From Rugalucina vietnamica (Eukaryota > Mollusca > Bivalvia > Lucinida > Lucinidae): a stretch of 64,000 bases of DNA. Numbering within the stretch: position 1 is the stretch's first letter; each line of letters starts with the position of its first letter. The notes below the pieces were generated by a model that saw only the letters and a list, made by a program, of their open reading frames with translations, did no database searches and was not told the DNA's origin. The translations under genes were made by a program, and so were the position numbers. Below are positions 12,125-22,754 of this stretch, piece after piece. The stretch covers positions 12,501,548 to 12,565,547 of the forward strand of contig OZ024884.1 in NCBI GenBank assembly GCA_964017185.1, in the 5' to 3' direction.

Positions 12125-13140
12125 TAGTTTTTTCCAATTGTAAAAATGGTACCATTGGTAGACAAATTTCGTTCAAGGTTTTACCAATGGTACCATTGGT
12201 ACCAATGGTACCAATGTTACCAACATACGGCAGCAAATGGTGCAGACAGAATACAGCGTGGGAAATTCTACCAACGCGGGAAAAGTCACGTGATTCAATA
12301 TGGCGAGCCTTAAAATATATCATGAATTTCGTAAAATAAGCAATACTTTTGTCATACATGCAAATGTAAATGTTACTGTCTAAAAACTTACCTCTGATAA
12401 TGGCTTTTCGCAGAAAATGTTTGTATGGGGACGACAGAAAAAATATTTTCATGTCAAAATCTTGATCTTAGTTTGTCCTAATAGGACCTACAAAAATTTT
12501 GAAAATCGGTGAACAAATAAAGTTTTTATGGCCAAAATGAATTTTGCATAGGGATTTTGCATTGGCAAGGGAGATAATCGATGATCGTGAAAATGCATAG
12601 TTTTCTAGATTTTTTACCTGGTCATGAAGATTTTGTCTTACGTATGACATTTGTATCAATTTATAATAATTTTGAGCAATCATGATTAAATAGCTAGAAT
12701 TTAAAATTTTTGCGGGAAAATATTTACCTCCCTTCCATGAGATTTTTGTACAGGAAATCCCTATTCAAAAATGTTTTTGACCATTACATTTTTATTTGTC
12801 AACCGATTTTCAAAGTTTTTGCTGCACATATTGCGACAAAATAGATGCTTAATTATGCTTAGAAAATATTTCTTCTACATTTGAACAGTTGTAAAATATC
12901 TGCAGAAAACCATTATCACACAGTACGAAACAGACAATAGTAATAACACAATATACATGAAGTAAATAAGAAAGACAAAAACGAGTGAGGTGTATTGACC
13001 AATATGATAAAAATTCCACCATGTGATCTACCAGTGGTACCAATGGTACCATTGGCAGCAGAAAACGTTCAGGGTTTTCTGGTTACCATTGGTTGAAATG
13101 GTACCAACAGTACCATTGGTAGATTTGCAGATTTTAAGCC
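12125..13140. repeat. segment bounded by GGTACCATTGGTACC palindromes
   Basis: Clusters of ACCAATGGTACCATTGGTA at about 12140-12225 and 13028-13125 flank a foldback copy. Both clusters also share a CGTTCA(G)GG TTTT block next to the palindrome. Confidence 0.5.
12380..12965. repeat. repeat G copy 1 (foldback, about 580 bp)
   Basis: It is a direct duplicate of 13917-14492. Within it ATTTTGAAAATCGGTGAACA (about 12495) is mirrored by CAACCGATTTTCAAAGTTTT (about 12798), so each copy is an inverted repeat. Frames of about 70 codons on the minus strand are duplicated with it and are not evidence of a gene. Confidence 0.8.
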
Positions 13141-13490
13141 CGCCAGTAAATTTGTGTTACTGATCGTTCCAAGTCGATACTTCTGTAGTGGTTCGTTTTG
13201 TTTTATGTCTTGGTGTTTAAAATTTTTTTGTGCTGTTGGCGCCTTATGTATGTTTTCATATTTTTAGTTAAGTTAAGGTAACTGAGTGGCCACCTATTGG
13301 GAAAATAGCTGCTCATTCGGCTTACGATATGTTTCATGTTATAAGTACCTGATTGTTAGTTTGGTTTTTTCCCCACCTCGGTTTTTGGAGTGGGAATCTT
13401 TTTCTGATTGCGCCTTTTCCTGATCTTTGCCTACTTGTACCTTTTTACCATTGGGAGAACCCCGAACGTAGCCATGGTATATTTTAATTA
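13140..13490 (+). repeat. repeat H copy
   Basis: Contains CCACCTATTGGGAAAATAGC, TGCTCATTCGGCTTACGATA and TGATTGCGCCTTTTCCTGAT. Same orientation at 59585-59750; inverted at about 15060-15250 and 19735-19935. Confidence 0.75.
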
Positions 13491-13916
13491 TTTTCTAAGA
13501 AAATGAAAGTGAAAGTAGACGGCTTCAAATTGGGTAAAGTTTAGTGCCAATTGTAGCAGGTCGTTTCGTCCTATGAATCAAACTCCACGCCGCGGTGTTC
13601 CACTTCCGGGCGTAAGTCCTCTCGGAAAATAATTCATACCGGAAAGCAACGGAGGTGATGGCACTGTTAGAAGTTCACCTATTAACATGATTAATGCTTT
13701 AATTAGCGGAATCAACTAATAACAGGTATTCGTCCCAGCTCAGCACTCGAAAAAAGTTGCAGTTTATTAAATGTGAAGTATGAAACACAGAAAACTGAGA
13801 TTCAAAACACTGAAGATTAAAATAAACTATGATGGTGTTGAGACCGAGACAAGGAAATGTCAGATTCATCAAGTCTCGTCCAAGGTTCTGCCGTGTTAAA
13901 CTTTTATTGATATTAT

Positions 13917-14492
13917 TTACTGTCTAAAAACTTGCCTCTGATAATGGTTTTTCGCAGAAAATTTTTGTATGGGGGACGACAGAAAAAGTATTTTAATGTC
14001 AAAATCTTGATCTTAGTTTGTCCTAATAGGACCTACAAAAATTTTGAAAATCGGTGAACAAATAAAGTTTTTATGGCCAAAATGAATTTTGCATAGGGAT
14101 TTTGCATTGACAAGGGAGATAATCGATGATCGTGGAAATGCATAGTTTTCAAGAATTTTTACCTGGTCATGAAGATTTTGTCTCAGGCATGTCATTAGTG
14201 TCAATTTATAATAATTTTGAGCAATCATGATTAAATTGTTAGAATTTAAAATTTTTGCGGGAAAATATTTACCTCCCTTCCATGAGATTTATGTACAGGA
14301 AATCCCTATGCAAAAATGTTTTTGACCATAACTTTTTTATTTGTCAACCGATTTTCAAAATTTTTGCTGCACATATTGCGACAAACTAGATGCTTAATTG
14401 TGCAAAGAAAATATTTCTTCTACATTTGAACAATCGTAAAATATCTGCGGAAAACCATTATCACACACTACGAAACAGACTATACATTTATA
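13917..14492. repeat. repeat G copy 2 (foldback)
   Basis: Near-identical to 12380-12965, starting ACTGTCTAAAAACTTGCCTC and ending at CACTACGAAACAGAC. Confidence 0.8.
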
Positions 14493-14740
14493 CCACATTA
14501 TGTGAGTGCTCTTAGCGGTTCGAGGAAAATACTATCTATCTTCATATACTGAGGCGATCAATTTCTGATCATCATCTCAGATGTTGGGTGGGTGCTAAAT
14601 TTTGAATTTAGCAAGTTGGGAGAACATTATACATACATACAAAAAAGAAAAAAGTTAACAGCTGATCTTGCCCATGTATCTGATCTTGACTCCTTTCAAA
14701 TAGGAGCCAGTAAGATCATCCACATACACCCTTAAGTCAT

Positions 14741-14981
14741 TATGGTAGGTAGGTAGGGAGGGAGGGAGGCTGGGTGGCTGGGTGGGTGGGTAGGTAGGGA
14801 CGGAGGGAGAGTGGGTGGGTGGCTGGATAGGTAGGTAGGCAGGTAGGCAGGTAGCAAGGGAGGGTAGGTAGGTAGGTAGGTAGGTAGGTAGGTAGGTAGG
14901 TAGGTAGGTAGGTAGGTAGGTAGGTAGGTAGTTGGGTGGGTAGGTAGGTAGGTAGGTAGGTAGGTAGGTATGCCGGCAGGC
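14741..14981 (+). repeat. (TAGG)n / (GTAG)n microsatellite
   Basis: A long GGTAGGTAGG tract with GGGTGGGT and GGGAGGGA variants. It produces low-complexity LPTY frames on the minus strand that are not genes. Confidence 0.95.
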
Positions 14982-15049
14982 TTGTGTGAAATATAAACAC
15001 ACGTTTTCCTAAAAAGGTAAACTTAAAGGTAGGCAAAAACCAAACTAGC

Positions 15050-15570
15050 AATTAAGTACTAATACTAAGAAAATGCCTCGCAAGCCGAGTGAGCAGCTAT
15101 TTTCCCAAAAGGTGGCCTCTCAGTTACTCAAACTTAACTTAAAAATATATGAGAACGTACATAAGGTGCAAACACCACATAAATCTATACCAAAACATAA
15201 AACAATATGAATCATCACAGAAGTATCGCCTCGGAACGGTCAGTAATATAAAATTACTGGCGGGCTTAAACTAGTTTTACAGGATCTTAATCTCACCCTC
15301 AGCTTCTGTAGTGGTTCACATAATTTTGTTAGTTCTCCGGCGCTTCTGGCGAATCTCTAAATCAAGGACAAACAAATAAATCATGATGATAACCACCATG
15401 TTGAATCCAAAACGAGGACTCACAGATTAGCCTGGCGACGGAGAGCCCTGGGCACTTTACAACATCACTAAAAATCTGGAGCAAAAGAAAAAACACCAGT
15501 TTAACCACGGTGGGCCAAGCAACAGACAAGAAGCTCCGGCTCCGACCAAATGTAATGTCTCATAAAAATA
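15050..15570 (-). repeat. repeat H copy and possible LTR-element remnant
   Basis: Inverted repeat H (GAGCAGCTATTTTCCCAAAA). At 15547-15565 GCTCCGACCAAATGTAATG resembles the LTR/primer-site junction of the element at 20226 (GCTGCCACCAAATGTAACG). Confidence 0.5.
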
Positions 15571-15775
15571 TTGATTCAAGAAATATCGTGTTCTAAATCC
15601 GACTTGGATGTATAAAAAAGAGAACAATCTCTGTTAGAATGTCTGTAAATCATTTACAAACCACAAAAAATGACATTTTTTCTGGGGAATGGGGATCGCT
15701 ACAAGTGTTGCCTTTGATCATACAAAGTTATAGAGCCCGAATTAAAAGCTAGCTGTATCCATGTATTCTCATTAG
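15571..15775. other. no features recognised
   Basis: Short unassigned stretch between the repeat H region and a MITE-B half copy. Confidence 0.3.
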
Positions 15776-15874
15776 ATATAGGTGGGTACCTACCTACCCC
15801 TCTATACCCCAATTTTACTATATAAAAGTGGGATTTGAGGGGGATATACATTTCACGGACGTGTTTCCCTAATG
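15776..15874 (+). mobile_element. MITE-B right half only
   Basis: CTATACCCCAATTTTACTAT, ATATAAAAGTGGG and ACATTTCACGGACGTGTTTC; the left half and palindrome are missing. Confidence 0.75.
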
Positions 15875-16065
15875 GTACAGTTCTTTACTGGATTCGACAT
15901 TTAATAAAAGGAATGGATTCGGAACCGCATAAGACGCCGTATGTATACGTAAAATACCATCATAAATTCATTCTTGGTACAAGAGAATGCATATCGGGTT
16001 TGTTACGCAAAATATTCGTATTGAAAGTTGGAAAACCTTCGTTTTTTTCCTGCATCTGAGTGAAT

Positions 16066-16095
16066 CGCCATCGTTGTTGTTGTTGTTGTTTCTTA
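16066..16095 (+). repeat. (GTT)n microsatellite
   Basis: CGTTGTTGTTGTTGTTGTTT; short. Confidence 0.8.
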
Positions 16096-16245
16096 GAGTT
16101 CCCCCGCTTGTTTATTCGGGGCACACGTCTTTTGACGTTACTTGGGCAAGTTAAGAGCTCAATTTAATTATTTCGGTGTTTCAATGTACGCGACTGGTGA
16201 CTTGTTATTTACAGTGCTATATACACAGTACTGTCTCTTGACAAA

Positions 16246-17298
16246 TTATCCAATGTTCTTCAGAGCAGCGAACCGTCGATTGTGAATATTAAACACAAAC
16301 TCCCTCGTACAGATTTCTAGCGACCCCAACTGAATTTCATCGATGTCCTTCAGGCTGGGAAGTGCAGATGCATCTAGGGTGAGTTGTGTCAAGAATTCTG
16401 GGTCTTGTAGTTGATGTTTCACTAAATCTCCTAGTCCATCGATTGCTAGTAACTTTCTGATATAAGGCTCTCTGATAGAGTCATATATGGGACACTTTCC
16501 TATGAAATGTTCTCTAGTTTCAGGTTCTTTAGAGCACAGTTTACAAGTAGGATTCACAGAATACTGATTAAAAGCAGCCCTGTTTGCTTGCAATATATAT
16601 GTGCCAGTTAGCAGTTTACACTTTAATTGTGCCCTTTTACTGTCATGTATGTTATTTCTAACTGTTGACCAAATATGATGGCAACTGCCAACTTTAAGAA
16701 CATTTGGATTGACATGTTTGGTTGAAGATTTGCTGGCAATATCTGCTTGCCACAAAGATTCTACCTTCCCATGGATTTTGTGGTTTAGCATACCTTTCCA
16801 TTCCTCCTTAGTTGGGGGGTTATTTAAAAGGGAGAAAATTGAGGGTAGTTCATACAAATTTAAAATATCTCTTATATAATTAAAGAGGCTTTTTTGTTGT
16901 GGATCTATCATAACCAATTGCCTATGTGCAATTTCATACTCAATTGAGTTGTCATTTCTAATCATATTAACATACATGTTTAAGAGGTTTTTATGAAGAA
17001 CCACTTCTATAGGAAGAATGCCAAGGAGTGCTAAGCAGGCAGAATTTGATGTATTATCTGGTAAACCTTGAATCTGCTTTAGGCATTGCCTTTGAAACTT
17101 TTCTAGGTTATCAAAGTCTTTCTTCTTAAGTAACTGAACATCCAAACCATAGAGAAGTCTGGGGATTATGAAAATTGACCAGACATGACCATTCTGGGCA
17201 GCCCTCAGACCATTACAACCATCTTTATCGGGTATGGTTACCGGTTTATCGATAATTACACGGTGAACGCGGTAACCAGTATAAAGCTGTGACGTCAC
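16246..17298 (-). pseudogene. 5'-truncated LINE (non-LTR retrotransposon), C-terminal part of the RT protein
   Basis: A 350-codon minus-strand frame, the longest non-repetitive one in the window. Residues about 28-80 (SIFIIPRLLYGLDVQLLKKK, LEKFQRQCLKQIQGLP) look like the region after reverse transcriptase in LINEs, and CKLC (252-255), His264 and Cys269 form the C-x2-C-x8-H-x4-C motif near the end of many LINE ORF2 proteins. Reverse transcriptase and endonuclease domains are absent, so it is a dead 5'-truncated copy despite the open frame. The first 27 or so residues come from unrelated flanking DNA reaching the inverted repeat at 17286. The open frame suggests recent insertion. The exact clade (CR1/L2/Jockey-like) cannot be fixed by eye. 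Confidence 0.75.
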
Positions 17299-17455
17299 TC
17301 ACTCACTTTCTCTTTAAGCCGCTCATTTCAATTGCAAGACGTTCAAATATTCTCGCGATAATTTCGTTATTTTATTTTGTATTTGTGGATATTTTCTGCG
17401 TTAAACTTGATAGAAGTGTTTATGTGATAATACCGGAGAATAATATTTACCGAAG

Positions 17456-17563
17456 ATGCCTCAGTACCAGGCGATTAACTGTAAAAACAAGCCACAGAAA
17501 GGAGGTAAAAGTTTTTTTTTCCAGATACCTGTCGTCGGCTTTTTGCTTCCCCCAAAGCGATAA
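17456..17563 (+). pseudogene. THAP-like N-terminal fragment
   Basis: ATG at 17456 gives MPQYQAINCKNKPQKGGKSF and then FFQIP before diverging to a stop at 17561. THAP domains begin MPxxC-x4-C-x-N and have a later SFHxFP; here the C-x-N and SFF-x-IP echoes are present but the first cysteine is not. 35 codons only. A TCTCGCGATA core-promoter-like motif sits upstream at about 17354. This could be coincidence. Confidence 0.3.
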
Positions 17564-17709
17564 AAAAATCGTAGGTGTAGACATTTTCACTATTTCTTAT
17601 TAATAATCCAGTATGAACGGAATGGAATTACTGTTACATGTATCTACGCACCTTAGTTTTTATTCCGAATTTTTGCATTTCACATACAATTCGTCAAAGA
17701 ATCGCGCAC

Positions 17710-18030
17710 ACTAGAAAAAGAATAGGAATTCGCAAGTTTTTCATCCATTTTATTCCAAAACGGAATCGGTACACACTCCAGGGGTAATCTCACTTTTTTT
17801 TTTACATAATTTGCCTCAGCTATCTATTTCATTTAATTTATAATCGGAGATGAACCGCCCATCACTAATTGTTTTTGCGCATTCGTTTCTAATTTGTTTG
17901 CCACCAATCCAGAAAAGATTTTCATTCAATTATTATTTTTTTTATAATTATTTTTAGCATGTGACACGGTAAACACGCCTCAAACGGTCAGCTGACCTAA
18001 CAGCAATGACTGCAATTAAAGATGTTTACA
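17710..18030. other. no features recognised
   Basis: AT-rich interior of the inverted-repeat element. Confidence 0.3.
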
Positions 18031-18032
18031 TA

Positions 18033-18158
18033 AAGACACGCGCCATCAAAAGATGCGACCGCCATTCTTTAAATCGTTTGATCGCCATATAAGTTGTTTA
18101 AAGACATGCGCCATCAAAAGATGCGACCGCCATTCTTTAAATCGTTTGATCGCCATTA
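18033..18158 (+). repeat. 63-bp perfect tandem duplication
   Basis: GCGCCATCAAAAGATGCGAC, CGCCATTCTTTAAATCG and TTTGATCGCCAT occur twice (about 18040 and 18105). Confidence 0.9.
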
Positions 18159-18554
18159 AACGTATGAAAGATTATCGACTACCTAACTATCGTTACATAA
18201 TTTTGATTGGATTTTCATCATAAAGGTGCATAATACACTCGGATGGATGTCTCTAAGATGGTTTTTTTGCTCATAGACAACAAAACACGGGTAAATATTG
18301 GGACGTATCTCGGCAAAAACAACTTGCGCCTCGGGAATCACCACTGAGGAAAACCATGTGTCTGAGCCCAGATTTACTTGTCCCGGGACGCCGGGTCCTG
18401 CGTCCGCGAGATCCCTGTGACAGATGACATTTTTTCTGTTTTTATTTCTTTTTTTCTCTGCGAATTTTTTCGATAAAATGAAGTAGAGTACGAACGCTTG
18501 TAAATGGCTCTCAACCGAAAGTGAGTGAGTGACGTCACAGGTAAACAAATATGG

Positions 18555-19735
18555 CGACAACCTTCGCGATTCGAGACGCATTTTAGCGTAATTTTCAATC
18601 GATGATTGTGTACTTATTATGGGGTAAATCGTTGGAATTTGATTTGTAACACGTACTGTAACATCTAAATGAATATGTACAGGGCTAAATATGCGTTTCC
18701 GAATCGATTCCTTTAAAGCTCTAGTTAGCTTCATGTCGTTAGATAGTGTTATATATAGTCTGAACCCCAAACGTAGATTTATTTTCTTATGACATGGTCT
18801 TTTGAAGCTATGTGGCCGGGGAAAGACATGCAGCCTAGAGCATCCAGTTTCTTTCACTCTCCCTATTCAAACGTCAAGTCTGTTCCTGAGCATGTCCATC
18901 GTTACATGTATTTTAGTATACGGGTATACTCGATAAGCACTGCCAGAATTAACCCTTGTATGGCATTCTGGGACACCATTGTTACCTTTTAGAGCGGTCT
19001 GCGAAGTATTCTGGCATTTTCACAGACTTCAGGAATTCCGGTGTCAATGTATATACGTTAACTTTTTATATAAAAAGCTTCGACAGGATGTTCCCGTCGG
19101 TGTTCCGTGATTACGGTCACGGAAGTGGAGCAATGCCACGATGTGAAACGGACAGCGGATTAGCCAGCTGACGTCCTGTTTTGCTTAGAAAATATTCTGC
19201 CAGTGTGTTAATAGGAACTTTCTAAAAGATATAGTTGCATGATTTCTTACTGTTGTGTTCCCGCGATGTACTTGTTTATATTCTCGTTTGGAAAACCATC
19301 CCTCGTTTGTGTTATCTGGATGAACGATGTGCTTTAACGGAAGTAAATATTGGGTGTTTATTTCTATTTTAACGTCTTTTTTGACTTATTGAACTTTAAG
19401 TAGGGGATCGGTTGACTTTTTGAATAGCTCCAAGACTATAACCCATCGAACCTCTCCATACCCAAAGCTGTAAGGTAAGTGGAACGAGGTACCGAAGTGG
19501 AGCGGAGTGACTGTTAGCCAGCTGACCTACATTTAACCAAGCATCAAAGAGTACCGTTGTTATTGTAAGAGTTATTGTAAGAACTCTCTTCATTGTATAA
19601 TTGCAATATCTCGTCAAAATAATGGGGGTCTTTAGGACAGATGCCTCTAATTGTAACGTTGCAAGCGATTGGTCCAAAGTTTGGGCAGATCTTCCGCGTT
19701 AAATTTATAAAATGTAACGCTACCTACGATTGGTC
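18555..19735. other. gene-free stretch with CpG and CCAAT-like sites
   Basis: Contains AACAAATATGGCGACA (about 18544; YY1-like ATGGCG) and two CGATTGGTC (inverted CCAAT) sites at about 19668 and 19728. No supported gene. Confidence 0.3.
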
Positions 19736-19950
19736 ATAAAAAGGTACAAGCAGGCAAAAATCAGGAAAAGGTGCAATCAGAAAAAGATTCCCACTCCAAA
19801 AACCGAGATGGGAAAAAACTAAATTTACAATCACGTACTTATACCATGAAAACATATCGTAAGCCGAATGGGCAGCTATTTTCCCAATAGGTGGCCACTC
19901 AGTTACCTAAACTTAACTAAATAAATGAAAACATACATAGGTGCCAACAG
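19736..19950 (-). repeat. repeat H copy, inverted
   Basis: CAGGAAAAGGTGCAATCAGA, CATATCGTAAGCCGAATGGG and GGTGGCCACTCAGTTACCT are the reverse complement of 13190-13480. Confidence 0.75.
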
Positions 19951-19969
19951 CACAAAAAAAAAAAAAAAA

Positions 19970-20385
19970 CAGCCGAGCCAAGCCACAGCAAACACCGTCG
20001 GTGGAAAAGCATGCTCATCCACCAAGGGTGGTTTACTGCGCTATAAACCCAACACTTACTCGATTCACAAAGTCTCGAGTTTGAAATTTGCATATTTCCA
20101 AGGGAGGCTATCCCGTCACATTACTTCCCCCTCCGAGAAGACTCGTCCCGAGTCTTGTCCTGGGGACTACGTGGGTAAGGCAACCCCGGTCTGGCGGTTG
20201 TCATCATCCCACCGCTGCCACCAAATGTAACGAACAGCCGAGCCAAGCCACAGCGAACCCCGTCGGTGGAAAAGCATGCTCATCCACCAAGGGTGGTTTA
20301 CTGCGCTATATACCCAACACTTACTCGATTCACAAAGTCTCGAGTTTGAAATTTGCATATTTCCAAGGGAGGCTATCCCGTCACA
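19970..20385 (-). mobile_element. very short LTR retrotransposon (TRIM-like)
   Basis: Near-identical direct repeats at 19970-20120 and 20226-20385 flank only about 105 bp. Read on the minus strand the repeat is bounded TGTGACG...CGTTACA, the interior starts TTTGGTGGCAGCGGTGGG (primer-binding-site position) and ends GGAGGGGGAAGTAA (polypurine tract) immediately before the second repeat. No coding capacity. The left copy lacks the first bases and abuts an A-run. Confidence 0.7.
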
Positions 20386-20394
20386 TTATCAACA

Positions 20395-20476
20395 GTCTTT
20401 AATAGTCGAAACCGCGGTATGGCCCATCCCCTTTCTCATTAATGTGTTCACTGCTTTTAAAGGATCTCAGTTTTAA
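20395..20476 (-). repeat. repeat K copy
   Basis: GGTATGGCCCATCCCCTTTC and TTTAAAGGATCTCAGTTTTA are the reverse complement of 30598-30680. Confidence 0.65.
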
Positions 20477-20479
20477 TTT

Positions 20480-21550
20480 TTATTTGTAACATGAAAGTAT
20501 AACTTTTCTTGAATATTTTGATATGCATGTATCGTGTGATTTAATCAGCTGCTGTTTTGCCATACAATGGCCCATTTGCGGATGTAGTGATTTTTGAATA
20601 ATAATTTTTTTTGATTGTTGAGCAATTTTGAGGTATCCCTAAACAGCGGAAAATGCCGTCATTGGATGCTGGCTAACACCATATGTTTTGCTGCACTTGT
20701 ACAAGGCCTGAGGCATTCTCTGCTGGATGTGTTGGGGTCCACTATTAGTTGTAGCCGTCTTGTTTTGTGGTGTATATGGGAGCTATAATTACAGGTCTCT
20801 ACCCTAAATGTCAGCGACATACCTGAGTGGTTACAAGTTTTACCCATTCATGGAGACAACCAGTCTATTTGACCCACATTAAGAAAACCAATGAAATGAT
20901 GCGTTACAACTGGCCAATTGTCCACGTGACCTCAGGTGTGTTGATGCTCGCGGCGAACTTCTGATGATTGAAATTCCAGGTATGATTAATTAAAATCCAA
21001 TCAACAGCCTTATTAGTACCGCATCTCTTTACAGAACGGATTCAAGTAAGTTGATAATAACATCAAAATGCCTTTGTGTGGTTTAACCTAATTGAAAAGA
21101 TGCTGATGGACGTCAAAATGCTTGATTCAGTGACCTCAGAAAGAAAATCAAAACAGGAAACGAATTTGTAAACAAACTTCTAAAAGTGTTCTTTGCCTGT
21201 TTTTGCAGCGCCTTTCTATTTCACTTTCATAGATAATTAGTTTGTTTCAGTACCGGCTGCATGCCATGTAAAAGAAGTGGTAAAATTATTAATCAAATGA
21301 TTTGATTCAACAAACTTTTTGCATTACCCACTCACCCCACCCACCAAGTTCAATCAATCTGTCATCAGCTATAGCTAGTCATTAGGAAGTAATTGTGGTG
21401 ATTAGTGGACACTGATGTCCTAACAGAATAACAATAGGGTACACAACACTTTGCCGAAAAACATTTCGCCAAAGCAACACATTGACGAAAATTCTCTGGT
21501 GTGACATTTCACAGAAAGTTAAACTGTTTTAATGTGAAATAAGGCCACTT
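20480..21550. other. no supported features besides the possible first exon
   Basis: Upstream region of the MAGUK gene. No repeat family recognised; an E-box CACGTG is at about 20922. Confidence 0.3.
20890..20979 (+). promoter_or_regulatory. possible non-coding first exon / promoter zone of the MAGUK gene
   Basis: The coding start exon has its own upstream acceptor (TTTTTCAG ending 22676), so a 5' non-coding exon must lie upstream. A candidate ends at 20979 with a good donor (TTCCAG followed by GTATGA) and contains an E-box CACGTG at about 20922. Nothing else supports it, and other upstream exons are equally possible. Confidence 0.15.
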
Positions 21551-21552
21551 CC

Positions 21553-21855
21553 AACAGCCTTGTTGGGCTAGCTCTTTAACAACATGGTTAGAGTGGTCGC
21601 TTGTCACACCATAGATCCGGGTTCGATCCCAGCAGGCGATATATGGTCTCTTTCTCCTAAAATACTTCTAAGGCTACAAGGTAAATCGGACAGTAAGAGC
21701 GCAGTATGTGGCACACTGGTATATGGTCTTTTTGGAATTCAGGGAGCGTGCTGACGCATAAGTGATGTTAGCTGAATATTTGCAAGTTCCAGCTTTTATA
21801 AAAGGCTTGTAGTCCCTAATGGACCTTAAGTGCTATTGTGAGTGAGTCAGTCACA
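21553..21855 (+). mobile_element. tRNA-derived SINE
   Basis: A-box-like ATGGTTAGAGTGGTCGC and B-box GGTTCGATCCC spaced as in a tRNA, followed by a body and GTGAGTGAGTCAG tail. The tRNA fold lacks a clean acceptor stem, so it is not a tRNA gene. Confidence 0.6.
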
Positions 21856-21859
21856 ACTG

Positions 21860-22340
21860 ATGTGCATGACCATTTTCTTCTTTCTGTGAATACCTAGGAC
21901 TCGGTGAAACATCTTCGTAACAACCCAGGTCATAAACTATTGCGAACGTTTGAAATGACACATGGCAGTTATATATGAGCATTCATAATATTATGAGGAA
22001 ACCAAGAATCTCGGTTTCAGACAAAGTCTGACACTAAACAGTCTGTACAGCCACAGGAGAAGGCTAGAGGCTTGAAATTGTGGATTTAAGAAGAAGAAAG
22101 ATTGTAACATCTGTGTACCAAAAACCACCTCTGTTTTCGCCTATAAATGCATGTTGTTGGTTTTCTGAATCTCAAGACTCATGTGACAGCTCAAAAATAG
22201 GTTTGCACTGCATGCTATGCTCTCAAGTTTTAATTGTATAAGTCTGGTGTCCTAGATGTGATGCCACAGAATGTTGCATCCCATCTGGGGATATTCTGTG
22301 ACCTATTTCATTGAAATATGAAATATGAAATTTTAATTCA
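21860..22340. other. no features recognised
   Basis: Unassigned; direct upstream region of the start-codon exon. Confidence 0.3.
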
Positions 22341-22346
22341 CTCCTG

Positions 22347-22577
22347 GTCCTGAGGTTATAAAACTTTTTTCATGCTCAACTCAGCTGAGACTAAAATTTA
22401 TCCTGCTCATAAATGTTAAAATGGCATTTTAACATTTATGAGTAGGATAAATTACTGGTTTTTGAGTTTTGAACCTGAATTTTCCACCAATTTTGACTAT
22501 TCAAAAATTTATGAGCATTTGAAATTTCATGCTCAGCTGAGCTGAGCTTGAAAAAAGTTTTATAACCTCGGGGCCTG
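22347..22577. repeat. foldback element upstream of the start exon
   Basis: CTGAGGTTATAAAACTTTTT (about 22353) is inverted at about 22550-22570, and an inner palindrome AAATGTTAAAATGGCATTTT sits at about 22412. It ends 100 bases before the acceptor of coding exon 1. Confidence 0.75.
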
Positions 22578-22676
22578 CTGATGTCCCTGAATATGGAGGT
22601 AGACTCACCCAAATGATAATGATGGGTGAATCCATTTGTCATATATGGGTTAAAGTTTTCATGCTATCTTTTTCAG

Positions 22677-22754
22677 AAAGTGATACAATAGATCTGAGAT
22701 AACCTTGACTTTTCAAAATGCCGGCCTCCTCAGCTCAAGATGACTCTGGGGCAG
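22677..22754 (+). CDS. MPP2/MPP6-like: MAGUK coding exon 1 (start codon exon)
   Basis: Acceptor TCTTTTTCAG ends at 22676; 41 nt of 5'UTR precede ATG at 22718. It encodes [12 protein letters not shown] plus one nucleotide and ends at donor GTATGT. MPP2 proteins also begin MP with a short small-residue stretch before the first L27. An in-frame stop lies upstream of the ATG in the exon (TAG at 22689-22691, TGA at 22698-22700 depending on frame), so this ATG is the likely start. Confidence 0.8.

Larger units (their letters stand above)
17286..18553. mobile_element. putative DNA transposon with 24-bp perfect inverted ends and a THAP-like start
   Basis: The left end CTGTGACGTCACTCACTCAC then TTTC (17286-17309) is matched exactly, inverted, at 18530-18553. 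Sequence just inside both ends is also related (CAAGACGTTC / CAAGCGTTCG). A short frame from 17456 begins MPQYQAINCKNK. No target duplication is evident. It may be a P-element-like or other THAP-transposase derivative. Confidence 0.45.

Noticed and set aside
14655-15051. LPTYLPTY-rich frames on the minus strand
   Set aside because: Simple translation of a TAGG microsatellite.
18183-18857. 224-codon minus-strand frame
   Set aside because: No domain recognised, overlaps the inverted-repeat element and its end, and alternative frames are open over the same stretch; I cannot support it as a gene. A first-exon-like start MSSVTGISRTQ before a GTAAAT at about 18383 was considered but there is no downstream exon.
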